A stretch of DNA of 64,000 nt from Gyrodactylus bullatarudis (GCA_012064415.1 SSNU01000157.1:320908-384907), one strand, 5' to 3'. Counted from the stretch's first letter, positions 1 to 11,477 are shown. Numbers and translations are program-made. The notes: generated from the sequence alone by a model not told the origin.

Positions 1-1605
1 TTGAAAAATTGTTGTTTTCAAATTTCAAGAACAATCTTTAGAATTATAAATTCAAAAGGTTCTTTTTCTCAGAATTTAATTCTCAATGAGCAAATAGCCG
101 AAAAAATTTTATTACCCTTATGTACAGCTATTCTCGATGAATTTAGGAATTCATGATTTTAACAAAAATCTCAATTTTTCACCCATGAGTAGCTGAAACA
201 TGATTATCTTACTTTGATCTTTAATTTTTTGTATTATCCTAGGATTTTTTCCAGAAAAAAAATTACTGATTAGATTACTAGTTAATCAAGTTTTCAAAAC
301 TTTGATTGAGAATAATATAACCATTGAACTGATCGAGAAAATCAAGATCAAACGTAATCCAATCTTCGATGTGTTGAACTGAAAATGAAAATAGCTTATA
401 TTTGTGAAGAAATATTATTTATTTTTTGATAAATTTAAGGATCTTTCAAGACTTATTAATCGATTACTTGGTGAAGTTTTCCTTATGATTCGATCAGATC
501 GAACAAATTACAATGGAATCAAAGTTTTCGATGGTATGAAGAAAAATGTTGTTTCACTAGATTTGATTTCATTTTTTCCCTCAATAATAAGATTAAATCC
601 ATTTCAAAATTATTTCTATGACAATAATTTTAGGCATTAGGAATCACATTAATTTGAGGGCGTAGACTTGAAAAAGAAGTTCATATCCAAGTAAATACAT
701 GACAAGTGACTATGATTTTTTAAACTGTATAAAAACACAGTAGTAGTAATCCTTATCCACAATCCTTAAGAGTGTGGTAAAATTCCTCATAATTTAATGT
801 ACATTTTCGAACTTATTCTGGAAATAGTCTTCGCATTAGATTTGATATTAACGCTAACGAATCAATTTATATGAAAACTAATAAAACTATTGATTCTATT
901 TGCAAAATTGGTAACTTGGACATTCCCATTTGCAGATATGGTTATAGTCGTAGGCCAAAATACAACTTTTTCACATTGGATTTGATGATCTCTAAAATTT
1001 AATTCACTTTTTGCTTCCTTTGTATTGCAAAATTTTTAAAATTGCATTTATGGCTACTTTTTACTTTTTTGTTGAAATTTGATAATTGCACGGAAGATAT
1101 TTATTTTGCAATTATGGTTACTATCTTGTAGAATCTGTTTTTGATAGCTGGTTAAATTTTTTCATGTGTATTTTTATTCAGGACTATTCCTAAGTACTGA
1201 ATTGTATTAATTCGAATTTAAAAAAATTGGTAGTCATGAAAAGATTATAGCAAAAATTTACATAATATGAGATGATTTTTTCTACTTGAAAAACATTCTA
1301 GATTTTCTAAAAATAGTCAGTATTCTCAAGAGTTATTCGGATGAGAAATTAATTTAATTGTAGTCACTTGTATTTTAAAATCATCATACTACTTCTAAAT
1401 ATATTCGTATTTTTATAAATATAATATATAAGGGAGTAAGAGAGGTGGAGGCCTTTGAAAACTTGTATCAATATTGAATGAGTGTGTTGTTCATCAAGCA
1501 GATAAACTTGATATGCGTCTCAGTAAAATAAGCTGATTATGACTCTTCATAATTCTAAAGCTGTAAGGAGATCGATAACGATAGTCTGCGTGACCATAAT
1601 GTTAA
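1..1605. other. AT-rich non-coding stretch, probably intronic
   Basis: I see no credible exon. Around 120-170 a motif (gaattcatgattttaac) resembles the end of the foldback repeat family found elsewhere in the window. The only long open frame (404-640) starts with GTG and resembles nothing. If the Rab exons at 3848 belong to a gene entering from the left, this is its intron. Confidence 0.5.
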
Positions 1606-1613
1606 GAGTTTAG

Positions 1614-1974
1614 GGTAATGCTCTAGTTCGGGAACGACGCAAAATTTCATTTATGGGCGAATTACATATGAGCCAATGAAAATCAAGTAGGTCCCGGAGT
1701 ACTATTCAGTTCCTATTATGGTCTATTTAGATATATTCACGTGTATAATCAACCTATTCTGGATAGGACTATTCTTAATACAATTGTTTATGCCCTAGTT
1801 GAGGAACGAATATTTTTTTTATAAAATATATGGTAATGCTCTAGTTCGGGAACGACGCAAATAAATTAATCTTATTATTTTTATCAATCCTCATTAGATT
1901 TTAATCTATTGAAAATACTCAGAAATGAAAGATCTCAAAATAAAATTCTCATTGAAATAGATTTCCAAAAGTGA
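1614..1974. repeat. Merlin left terminal inverted repeat
   Basis: This arm pairs with 2942-3304 over about 360 bp with very few mismatches. It contains the terminal motif twice in direct orientation (1614 and 1832) plus a degenerate copy near 1790 (gccctagttgaggaacga). Confidence 0.92.
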
Positions 1975-2126
1975 ATCCAAGAACAGGATTATTATGTACT
2001 GGAAGCTACACATTCACTGGAAGAAAAAATTTAATGAGATGTTCCAAATGTTGGAGATCTTACTCAATCTTAAAAGCTAAATTATAATTATGATGATTCC
2101 TCAAGGAACCTTCCTCTATAAAAAAA

Positions 2127-2882
2127 ATGAGCTTTTCAATGTTGCTACAGCTTGCATATTATTTTTCAACTGGAAGAACCTACAGAAACATTATTGCCAG
2201 TATCGATATTAGTCAAGCAACAATCTGTTCTTATTTCGATCTTTTCCGGAGGCTCCTTAAGAATCTAGCTGAGAACAATCGTAATGTAGTTGGTGGTATC
2301 GGTCATATGGTTGAGATCGATGAGACTAAGTTGGCCAAAAGAAAATATCATCGTGGCCGAATTCTCAGAAATGAATGGGTCGTTGGCGCTTACGATCGAA
2401 ATACGAAGTGTGTTCGACTAGAGATTGTAACAAAGCGCAATCAGTTGGTTCTTGGAAACTTTATCAGTGAAAATGTGCTTCTTGGTTCAACACTAATCTC
2501 TGATGAATGGTGTGGATACTCAGATTGGGCCACTGCTGGCTATTGGCATATCAAGATTAACCATAGTCTAAATTATGTAGATCCAACAGATGATACGATC
2601 CATACCAACTGTGTTGAGAGGCTCTGGCGAACTATGAAAGAGAATATAAATAGCACAGTGGCAATGAATAGAATTGCAGGAGAGATCAAAATTTTTGAAT
2701 ATCTCTTCAACAAAAAGGCAATGGATTGGCGAGGGATCTTTAACAGTCTTTTAACAGCAATTTTCGATCAAGAAAACAGAGATGTTCCTCTCATAAACTT
2801 CAATCAGAGAGTTATAAATATGATCATAATTAATGATGATATTGACGATGTGGATTTAGATAACTCACTATTTAATTATTGA
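2127..2882 (+). CDS. Merlin/ISXO2-like DDE transposase, N-terminus interrupted
   Basis: The 251-residue frame carries the catalytic domain of IS1595/ISXO2-type transposases. The candidate DDE triad is D65 (in VEIDETKLAKRKY), D126 (in LISDEWCGYS) and E164 (in HTNCVERLWRTMK). These enzymes cut at the inverted repeats and move the element. Family members normally begin with a zinc-ribbon. Here a C..C-containing stretch typical of that region (MRCSKCWRSYSIL) lies just upstream in the same frame (about 1995-2084) but is separated by stops at 2085, 2091 and 2094 and has no Met. The copy may thus be a 5'-broken transposase, or may use an unseen splice. The ATG at 2127 is the first in the open frame. 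Confidence 0.85.
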   Translation: MSFSMLLQLAYYFSTGRTYRNIIASIDISQATICSYFDLFRRLLKNLAENNRNVVGGIGHMVEIDETKLAKRKYHRGRILRNEWVVGAYDRNTKCVRLEIVTKRNQLVLGNFISENVLLGSTLISDEWCGYSDWATAGYWHIKINHSLNYVDPTDDTIHTNCVERLWRTMKENINSTVAMNRIAGEIKIFEYLFNKKAMDWRGIFNSLLTAIFDQENRDVPLINFNQRVINMIIINDDIDDVDLDNSLFNY

Positions 2883-2941
2883 TTTTATAATTTTTTTCCA
2901 CTGATAAAACCAGAAAAATCTTTTTCCTTATCAATTTTATA

Positions 2942-3304
2942 ATTCACTTTTGGAAATCTATTTCAATGAGAATTTTATTTTGAGATCTTTCATTTCTGAG
3001 TATTTTCAATAGATTAAAATCTAATGAGGATTGATAAAAATAATAAGATTAATTTATTTGCGTCGTTCCCGAACTAGAGCATTACCATATATTTTATAAA
3101 AAAAATATTCGTTCCTCAACTAGGGCATAAACAATTGTATTAAGAATAGTCCTATCCAGAATAGGTTGATTATACACGTGAATATATCTAAATAGACCAT
3201 AATAGGAACTGAATAGTACTCCGGGACCTACTTGATTTTCATTGGCTCATGTGTAATTCGCCCATAAATGAAATTTTGCGTCGTTCCCGAACTAGAGCAT
3301 TACC
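2942..3304. repeat. Merlin right terminal inverted repeat
   Basis: This is the reverse complement of 1614-1974, including the duplicated terminal motif (ends at 3086 and 3304). The target duplication gagtttag follows immediately. Confidence 0.92.
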
Positions 3305-3847
3305 GAGTTTAGATTTACAAAGAAGTAGCCCATATGAGTAAATATTAGAGGTAGAACGTATTTCATCATTGTAGGAAATCGAAAAATCTGAATTTTACAA
3401 TCACCACAAAGGGTAATAATCCAAATTTCAAAGTTTAACATTTTTTTTGAAAATCGCAAGTTTCCCTCAATCCCAAATCTCTCAATGGCCAAATTTAAAT
3501 TCATCGTGTAATCTTAATTCCAAATATCAGAATCGGATTCCTTTAAATCTTTGAAAACGATAAGAGTTTTGAGCTCAACGGTTGAAAAGTGGGAAATTAG
3601 GACATTTTCGAAACTCGTAGAGTGGCCTCATTTTTGGTCAGATTCAAATTTCTTCAGAAATTGTTGTATTTTTTGTAATAGAATGTTTTATATCGAAGTG
3701 AAAAAATAAATATATGCAGAATGAATCTTGAAAATTATACAAATAGTAATTTTTAAAAAGATTGTGGTCAGGTTCGAGTATTAAAAATTGAATTTCTCCA
3801 AATATCCGTGAAATAATAGTTAAACTTTTTCATCTTTTTAATTTAAG
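3305..3847. other. Intron sequence upstream of Rab exons
   Basis: After the Merlin target duplication there is AT-rich DNA with no exon I can support. It ends in a pyrimidine-rich acceptor, ttaatttaag, at 3847. Confidence 0.5.
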
Positions 3848-4225
3848 GATTCAGGGGACAAGATCCCGATAATGATTGTTGCAAATAAAATAGATCTTCG
3901 AGACAATCTTGAAAATATTTCCAGAAAGAGTATAAACACAATAACTCCCGAGCATGGAAGCAAACTAGCCAAGTCCTACGATGCAGATTTCATCGAGGCT
4001 AGCGTTGCAAAGAATATCAACGTCCAGGAGGCGATTATTGCCCTATCAAAGTTGGTTTTAATTTTTTTATAATCTTACTCTCTATACTTATCAGTAGCGA
4101 TATGTAATATAATTTTTTTTTGTAGAAAAATGAAGTTACATGACGATAGGATATTGAGTGAAGCTGCTGACTGTGTCATCAAGGTCTCAGAATCAAAATC
4201 TTCCGCCCTACCCTGTTGCAGATAA
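3848..4225 (+). CDS. Rab-type small GTPase, last two exons (partial gene)
   Basis: Two exons, 3848-4050 and 4126-4225, are joined by a 75-nt GT-AG intron and encode the C-terminal half of a Ras-superfamily GTPase. The guanine-specificity motif NKIDL (G4) and an ETSAK-like G5 (EASVAK) are visible. The protein ends in SALPCCR, a double-cysteine tail typical of geranylgeranylated Rabs. The text around G5 and the helix after it recalls large EF-hand Rabs (RASEF, CRACR2A), but this is an impression only. The P-loop and switch regions are not in the window, so the 5' exons must lie to the left. The gene converges on the TMED gene, with 442 bp between stops. Confidence 0.8.
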
Positions 4226-4667
4226 ATATAAAAGATAAAAATATTCACATAATCAATTATAATAATTATTATTAATCATGCTATTCAATTTGATTCCTGT
4301 CCCACTCCCCCCTATCTTATACCGTACAACGTTTATTAAGCGAGAGTTTCCCTAGCACACTTGAATTATTCTTTGAATGATCTGTGTGTAACACGTTGGA
4401 GAAAATACAACAATTTCAATTTACAATGATTAGTAGAAATAACAATTATTGATTCCGTTATGATCGCTAATCACTCAAGTGTAAGTGAAGAAAATTATTT
4501 ATTTTATTAAAAAAATAATTTTTTCAATGAAGCGTTTTGAAAACTGGATATTCTTACTTTCGATTGATAAAATTGTGTGGATTTGAAAAGAAAAAACACA
4601 ATAAATAATGTTGAAAAAAAGTTTATAAATAATTTACATTCTATTTGCATTAATTGTAAAATCTAGA
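4226..4667. other. Convergent intergenic region
   Basis: AT-rich DNA lies between the Rab stop and the TMED stop. Nothing beyond possible poly(A) signals is recognised. Confidence 0.5.
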
Positions 4668-5365
4668 CTAGGAAAGATAGGAGGATATTTTACGTCTAAG
4701 ACGTTCCAATGGTAAGTCAGGATTGAAAATTCCTCTGATAAAATATATTTGTAATCCACTAATTAATATACTGAAGAATGCTATAATGAAGCCCATAATT
4801 TGGACAGTCTTTCTTAGCTCAATTGCAATAGAGTATGATTGTTGATCTCGGGATTTTTCCAACATCATATATCGACTAGCGGTTTCAATAGAATTTCGAA
4901 TATTTCGAGAGTGTTTTTCCATCTGTTGAAAATTTTTTTAAATAATAACCTACGACAGTATATTCTTGGGGAAACGCAACCTGTCTCTCATATTTATCTT
5001 CATCTTTACTCAGGATAAAAATGAAGAAAATAATCTTTTCAGAGATTGATGAATCTGTGTTGTCGAAGCAAACCTTGTTAAAATTAAAACTCTTTCAGTA
5101 TTACTTCATAAGTTCCATTGCTATCAACACGAAAATCAAATAATGAGCTTGATTGTTTATAAGATTCGTGAATTTTCTTTCCATTCGGGTCTCGAACAAT
5201 AGAATTTATAAGAAAATTTCCTCCATAATACACTTGATAACTAAAATGACCATCACTGCCATATGACCCATTCATGAAAAAACAGTCTTGTTTACCAGCG
5301 TCGACTATTATTGTATACTCTGACCCAAAACAAAAATTGATAATCAGGAGCAATATTATTATCAT
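4668..5365 (-). CDS. p24/TMED family transmembrane cargo receptor
   Basis: There are three exons on the minus strand: 5365-5105, 5073-4954 and 4922-4668, giving 211 residues. p24 proteins cycle between ER and Golgi and load cargo into COPI/COPII vesicles. An N-terminal signal peptide (MIIILLLIINFCFG) is followed by a GOLD domain (the two GOLD cysteines are in KQDCFF and YEVCFDN), a coiled region and one C-terminal membrane helix (IMGFIIAFFSILISGLQIYF) with a short basic tail. Length fits the family (about 200-230). Both introns are 31 nt. Removing the first restores YEVCFDN in frame, which fixes the splice site. The start at 5365 is the first ATG and opens the signal peptide. The gene is divergent from the E2 gene. 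Confidence 0.9.
4923..4953 (-). other. 31-nt spliceosomal intron (TMED intron 2)
   Basis: It starts GTAGGTTATT and ends TTTTCAACAG. Removal joins the luminal domain to the coiled region in frame. A donor 3 nt upstream (34-nt intron) is also possible. Confidence 0.75.
5074..5104 (-). other. 31-nt spliceosomal intron (TMED intron 1)
   Basis: It starts GTAATACTG and ends TTAACAAG on the minus strand. Its removal joins TYE to VCFDN, matching the GOLD domain. Reading through hits a stop. Confidence 0.85.
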
Positions 5366-5498
5366 ATTCAATGTTGAAAAATTTAACTTAAAGCTTGAAG
5401 TCAAATATGTGAATGGAAAGAAATAAAACAAAAATTAATTTTCAAGGCCTAGTACAGGTTTTAGTTTTGTTAGTTTCAAGTTTTAAAAGCATTAAAAA
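5366..5498. promoter_or_regulatory. Bidirectional promoter region, TMED / PDH E2
   Basis: Only 133 bp separate the two start codons, so both 5' UTRs and any promoter elements must share this AT-rich stretch. No specific factor site is recognised. The assignment rests on gene layout. Confidence 0.5.
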
Positions 5499-7056
5499 AT
5501 GAAATCCTTTAAAGTTCTTCGTTCCAATCATTTACAACAATGTTGTCGAATTTCGAATGTTAATTTGAGGAATTATTCCAAAGCTTTAGCTGATTGTTCT
5601 CTGAATAAACAGTTCCTCGTCTTTAAGGCTCCTAATAATTATGGATCTTTCTGCAGATATTTTTCAAGTAATCCAGCTATTCTAACGTAATTCAATAGAG
5701 TTTCCATCCCATACGGTTATTAAATTGCCAAATCTATCACCTACTATGGAAACTGGAAATATTGTTAGTTGGGCTAAAGCTGAAGGGGATGAACTCTGTG
5801 AAGGAGATTTACTTGCTGAAATTGAAACTGATAAGGCAACTATGGCCTTAGATGCAAGCGAAGAAGGATATTTGGCAAAAATATTACTTCAAAAGGGAGC
5901 TCAAGGTGTTCCAGTTGGTACAGTAGGTCTTAACTGTAGATTTTTTTCCTAAAAATATATTTCCTAATATATTTACTTACAGCCACTCTGTATTACAGTT
6001 GAATCACAAGATCTTGTTGCAAAATTTGCTGATTTTCAAATTTCTGATATTGAAGATAGCGGACCTAGAACTAAAGAAATTAAAGAAGCCTCAAAGCAAG
6101 CAAAACCTGAAGCTGTCAAATCTTCTACCAATGTTAGTTCTCCTTTAGTAACACCAACAATTCCCAGTCAGTCAACTGGTGAAAGAACATTTGTTACACC
6201 TTTAGCCAAAAATATGGCTCAAAGTCAAGGAATTACTATTCCATCTGGTTTTCAAGGTTCTGGATATCTTGGATCAGTTACGGCTAAAGATTTGTCTTCA
6301 TTAGCTTCTTCCGTAATGTCACAAACGAGCTCTCAAATGCCGTCTGTAGGCCAATTCACTGATATTAAACTCACCAATATGCGATCCACTATTGCTAAGC
6401 GTCTCTTGGAGTCTAAACAGACGATACCTCATTACTACTTGACCATAGACATAAACATGGACGAAATCATTGAGCTGAGGACTAATATAAACCAGAAATT
6501 ATCCAAGACAAATGAATCAGTCAAAAAGATCAGTCTCAACGATATGATAGTTAAAGCAGCTTCAATGGCTTGCATGAAGATACCTGATTGCAATTCCTCA
6601 TTTCAAGGAACATTTATTCGTCAATTCAATCAAGTTGACATGTGCATTGCTGTGGCAACTGAGAATGGATTAATCACACCAATAATCCCTTCATCAGAAT
6701 CCAAAAGTTTTATTGAAATTGCAAAATTATCTCAACAATTGGCTGCCAAGGCGAAAGAAGGAAAGCTACAACCACATGAATTTCAAGGCGGTACATTTAC
6801 CATATCGAATTTGGGCATGATGGGTATTGATCATTTCAGTGCGATAATCAATCCACCACAGGCTTGCATTCTTGCCATAGGAAATACTGAAAAGAAACTT
6901 ATACCAGACCCAAAGTCTCCTCAAGGTTTTAAAGAGGCATCATTCATGAAGGTTACCTTGTGCTGTGATCATAGAGTTGTTGACGGAGCTGTTGGAGCTC
7001 AATGGCTTAAAAAGTTCCGGGAAATGATGGAGGAACCTGCAATGATGCTTTTGTAA
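5499..7056 (+). CDS. DLAT: Dihydrolipoamide acetyltransferase, pyruvate dehydrogenase E2
   Basis: Three exons (5499-5667, 5699-5922, 5983-7056) give 488 residues. This is the E2 core of mitochondrial pyruvate dehydrogenase, which transfers acetyl from lipoamide to CoA. A basic, Ser-rich N-terminus looks like a mitochondrial presequence. One lipoyl domain follows, with lipoyl Lys about 102 in ETDKATM, then a linker, a weak E3/E1-binding domain (TPLAKNMAQSQG) and the catalytic domain with active-site HRVVDGA (His about 461, Asp about 465). The intact catalytic His argues for E2 rather than the inactive E3-binding protein PDHX. Vertebrate E2 has two lipoyl domains; this has one. Intron 1 is 31 nt and intron 2 is 60 nt, and both are needed to keep the lipoyl domain in frame. 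Confidence 0.95.
5668..5698 (+). other. 31-nt spliceosomal intron (E2 intron 1)
   Basis: It starts GTAATCC, contains a branch-like ctaac and ends CAATAG. Removal joins RYFS to KFPSHTVIKLP, the lipoyl domain start. Without it the frame stops. Confidence 0.85.
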
Positions 7057-7979
7057 TATTCTATGCTATTCAAAGATGTACTCGTAATATTCATGAGAAT
7101 CTCGCATATCAGTAATATCCACTTACTAACTCAACAAATGAAAAATTTCATGAATACTAAGTAGTTTCCGAATAAAATCTATTATCTATTAGTTAAAATT
7201 TCACTTGCTCATCGAGGCGATATAAAAACCAATCGTAAAAAAGACTCACTGTAAAATAAAACGATTTTAAATGAGATTCTTATGGGGAATCTATTGAATA
7301 TTCTATCTACTAATAAGTAGATTATAACTGAATTTTTTTACTGCTACAATTATCTAATCAATCTAACTTCATAAAAAAATTTGCACATTTACATTTTCGA
7401 GATTTTTATTTCATTTAAAATGTACTTCTCTTACTTTATATCCCGATTTCATTCCCTTTTCTTTCTTTTTGCACACACAGATCCACCTATGTGATGACAT
7501 TTTTCTCACCACTGTCCACAATGTCCAGCTTTGACGTCCTCACTTCGCTAGTATCTCCATCCTTTCCTAGATTAGTGTTTGGCTCTAGTTTCTTTCTTGA
7601 TTTTAGAAGTTAGTCAGGATTCCTAACTTAAGATGACTAATACTGATCTGTAGTTTTAATATCTTGTTTTTTAAATCTTGCCTGGGACTGCGGAATCCCT
7701 AAATGAAGTTTCCTGATACTAAACCACTATTTTGACTTTGTTATTGCTGATGTTTTCTAATTTTTTCAATAGTACACTGTACAATTATTACAGTCGGTTG
7801 TGAAACTCATTGGCCACCCTTGTTCAAGAAACTGAGATAACGTTTTTGATTTTGATAGAAAACTTAATTTATTTAGTAGAATCTCGAGGTGAATATAAAA
7901 AATATACAAATTTGAACCTTGGTTATTGATAAGGTTTAATAAAATAATTCGAGTTTATATCTGATGTTGGTGGAATTAG
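7057..7979. other. Intergenic, no recognised gene
   Basis: This is the 3' flank of the E2 gene. A pyrimidine-rich tract and acceptor-like sites near 7480 are seen, but no exon I can defend. Confidence 0.4.
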
Positions 7980-8153
7980 CATGTAAAGAAAGGCGCATAT
8001 CTTGTGAATTTGCAAACCCGAGAGGGAGTAGATATCAATGTTGAAACTGGTCTTCAGGACAAGATTGTTGTTGAGAAGGCATGTGAACTTCAAGTTGTTC
8101 CTGGTAAGGTATGGGGAATCCCCATTGGGGATGGCGAGAGTTCTTTGCATTGA
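7980..8153 (+). CDS. Candidate terminal exon, unidentified
   Basis: After an acceptor-like gaattag, a frame of 57 codons runs to TGA at 8151-8153 with a more balanced codon composition than its surroundings (motifs KKGAYLVNLQTREG, ending PIGDGESSLH). There is no ATG at its start and no upstream exon that I recognise. It could be the last exon of an unseen gene, a decayed gene fragment or chance. An opposing ATG-started frame (7923-8237) on the minus strand covers the same bases. Confidence 0.2.
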   Translation, partial: HVKKGAYLVNLQTREGVDINVETGLQDKIVVEKACELQVVPGKVWGIPIGDGESSLH

Positions 8154-8280
8154 ATCTGGAGAGAAATAGAACTTTTTTGATCTACTCATTTTCTTATTTA
8201 TACTAAAAGTATAGTATAAAGACACATTAAATAACATGTAAAACTTGCGAGATTAACGCACCTATACTTACTTGTGGATT

Positions 8281-8360
8281 ATCTATATAATTAAAAATCA
8301 AACCCCTATTTTGTGTACCACTTTGCGCCTAAACTAAAATTCCGAAATTCACAATTTTTT
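8281..8360. repeat. Left inverted repeat of composite
   Basis: It pairs with 13706-13793. The strongest shared block is aatcaaacccctat, followed by gtgtaccactttgcgccta. Confidence 0.85.
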
Positions 8361-9772
8361 CATTACAAGCGTAGAATTTTTTTCTGTGTGTAATAGGCTA
8401 TTTTATTTTCGTCTATCTTATCAGATCACCAAGTGAATTAGGATCATACACGACCAATCACAATCATTACATAGCCTTATTCTGTTTGGTTGTTTGCGCC
8501 CCGTTACAGTATTTCATGTATAATGCATGTTTCTCAAAGAGTATGTCTATTACACCTAATATTATATTGCATTGCCACATAATTTTAATAAACCTTGCTT
8601 TAATTTGATTGGTCTTATTTTGTTTATTAATTAATCATCACAGCCCATTGTTTGTGAATCGTTCTTCACGTGAGTTTGGTCCTGTTCATTCTACTCATTT
8701 TTATTATATCATTTTTTAGTTTTCATAAACGAACAGCTTGAACTTTGGGCATGTCAGTACAATTCATCTCAAGTTATCGCATTGTAAATGACTGCTTCTT
8801 ATAAATTGTGAGTTGTAAAATATCAGTTATACACTATGCATCCTTGAAACTATTCCTTTTCAGCATTTCGAATTCAAATTCTCAACTCCAATTGGTCATT
8901 CATCCTTCGAATCCCTTTAATCAATAAGCTGTGAGTTGAATTGTTATTCGATTATCTAAGTTTTAACTTCAGTCCACATTGTTAGTTTTACTTTCTGACC
9001 TATAAAAACAAAACTAAAGATTTTCTATATTATGCAATAAGTTTAAATAATATATTTTGAAAGTTAAGATTGATGTAATTAATAATGCAAAATGTAAACG
9101 TCTTAGAAATCGAAATGAATGAAATTAAAAAGTTCGAATGGCCAATTTATTAATTTTTAATCGACATCTTTAATTTAGTAAATAGCAAAACATTCTTTTC
9201 TTCCCTATCAGACAAAACTGATTACACATCATTTACACAAAACTTTATCATATCACTTTTTTTCAGTGACCTGAAGCTCTTTTGGTTGGGTCTGTGATTA
9301 TATTAAAAACTTATATGAACTCATTTTATTATGTATATCAGATTTTATATGCTAAACTTAATCTCTTTAATAAATGTTATGATTTCAAAAAAAAAACATT
9401 TCTATATTCAGACTTAATCTAAGAGGGATTACTTTTTTATATAATTTGCATTCGTTTATGTAATGAATGGTACCTATGCTGTCTCATTAAAAGTCGAGGT
9501 AATCATAGTTACTCATGTTTATCTATTTCTTTATTTTTATAATTTCAATGCTGTGATAAACTTGATATGGGGGGGGGCTTTTAATTATTCGTCTAATATG
9601 GTATTTATTCACAAGTGATTTTACACTTTTCAGCATTAAGATTAAGGCTTGCTTATCAAATGAAAATTTTTTTGAACACACATAGTAACGATTCTATTAA
9701 TTATAATTATCTTTCACATATCTTTTAATCATAACTTGATTTTTGAATAATTATTTTCATTATTCTTTCAAG
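8361..9772. other. Non-coding AT-rich DNA inside composite
   Basis: No open frame with recognisable content is present. A run of G (near 9570) and several short inverted motifs are visible. Confidence 0.4.
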
Positions 9773-9964
9773 ATGACACGTAGAAAAAATATAGGCCGTC
9801 ATTCTAAACGTAGACGTACTAATTCTAATTTCCAAATATACAGATCAGCTTATTCTTATGAGCCTAATATAGATTTTTCTCAATATTCTAATTTGTCCCC
9901 ATTGTAATGCTCTGACTTTTCCAAAAGAGCCAAAAGGTATACGCTGCGCTTCAGGTAAAGTTAA

Positions 9965-10347
9965 CCCTTAAAGATCCAAGCAATTTTTTTTTTTTGAAAA
10001 AAATAGAAATTCAGCATTCTGATTAAATTAAATACTACGAGTTCAGCTGTTCAATAATTTTAACGATATTTCTTTTTGTTTAAAAGTTATGTTCTAAAGT
10101 TTCTAACATATTAATGTCCAAAATTGTTTTTTGAATTTTTTGAAAATTTTGAAAATAAGATTTTCCGATTTCACACTTTTCAAAAGAGAATTCAAGGTAC
10201 ATTGTTCTTGGATATCTTAACATCAATAGAAAGCTAAACTTTTCAATATTCTTCTGTTTTAAACTTTATTCAGATAAATCAAATCATTATAAAAATATTC
10301 TATAAAAACAAACCTGTCCCACGGGTGACCCTGTGGGGCTTGAAGGG
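9965..10347. mobile_element. piggyBac-like MITE with TTAA target duplication
   Basis: The 383-bp insert is flanked by TTAA on both sides (9961-9964, 10348-10351), starts CCCTTAAAG and ends CTTGAAGGG. Dropping it and one TTAA restores an open Helitron frame across the junction (SGKVKIAPLSPPPEP), an exact empty-site reconstruction. There is no coding capacity. TTAA duplication and CCCTT ends are hallmarks of the piggyBac superfamily. Confidence 0.85.
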
Positions 10348-11477
10348 TTAAGATTGCTCCTTTGTCCCCACCCCCTGAACCTTTAAAATCTTTACTTCAA
10401 AATACAACATCAGAATCAAAGCATTTCCTGAAAAATGTTGGAAAATATAATTCGAGCTTTCAAATGACATCTTTCGGTGCAGATTTTAGTCTAAATGAGT
10501 TTTCGCCAACATTTCGAGTCGAACATATCATCGAATAGGCTCTTTATTACCTGTAGAAAATGAGTCAGCAAAATTTCTTCAGATATATTTTGTTGTAGAT
10601 GAAGTTAACCAACTTCATACTAGACATTCGATAGTCCCATTTGTGAAAGAAGAAATTCTCTTAGATTTACAGAATTTCTTCACTACACAGAATCACTTGA
10701 TAAAATCTTTTAAATCTGCTTTTGAGTTAATACCATCAGATAGTAACAAGCTAATTCTTCATGCTGACTACACTCCTTGGTTCTGTTGTATAAAGTAGGA
10801 CCTACTTCATTCACTATTTAAAAACTGTTAATAATCTGTAATTCATCCCACTTTTAAAAGACTAATTGCTCCCATTAACCTACCAAACGGTAGAACTGCG
10901 AATTCAGCTCTTAAATTCCCGTTGAATTTACATCAAACTGAGGATGTTGTATGCAATATATCCAAAGATTCGTCCCTAGGTCAATTTTTAAGAGATTGTG
11001 ATTCGTCAATATGGGATGAATATACAATGTCAAACAAAAAATTATTTGAGGCATTTGACAGATCTCTTCAAGATATTAGTTCTGATTCAAGAATTTTCGA
11101 CAATTTAAATATTCTGTTATCAGGTGATTTTAGACAAACTCTACCCGTGATTCGAAAGTCAACGCCTGCTGATGAGATAAATTTTTTTTTGTTAGAAAAA
11201 TTTATTAATATATACAATATAGGTAAATATGAACATAAATAAATCTTATATAACGATATAATGTGCAAAAATATACAATACATATTTGGTCTATGTGATT
11301 TAGTTCATTTAACAGTCAAGTAACTAAATGAGTCTGAGCAATAATTCGAAGACCAAACTGGATTTGATAATTTATAAATGTAGGGAAGAGTATAAGAGAG
11401 ATTAAATTCCTTTATTAAAGTTTTTTATGGACTTATGTCAAGTGTCTAACCCTTGAAACTAATATGAAAATACAACT

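Larger units (their letters stand above)
1614..3304 (+). mobile_element. Merlin (IS1595/IS1016-like) DNA transposon with TSD
   Basis: A 1691-bp element is bounded by near-identical inverted repeats of about 360 bp (1614-1974 and 2942-3304) starting GGTAATGCTCTAGTTCGGG. It is flanked by a perfect 8-bp target duplication, gagtttag (1606-1613 and 3305-3312), the size expected for Merlin. The arms are so alike that the insertion looks recent. Each arm repeats the terminal ~30-bp sequence internally (1832-1861, mirrored at 3057-3086), with a weaker version near 1790. The element could therefore be read as a 1255-bp inner transposon (1832-3086) inside an extended outer one. It lies upstream of the Rab exons, probably in an intron. 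Confidence 0.93.

Noticed and set aside
404..640. 78-residue open frame
   Set aside because: It begins at GTG, is AT-driven in composition and resembles nothing.
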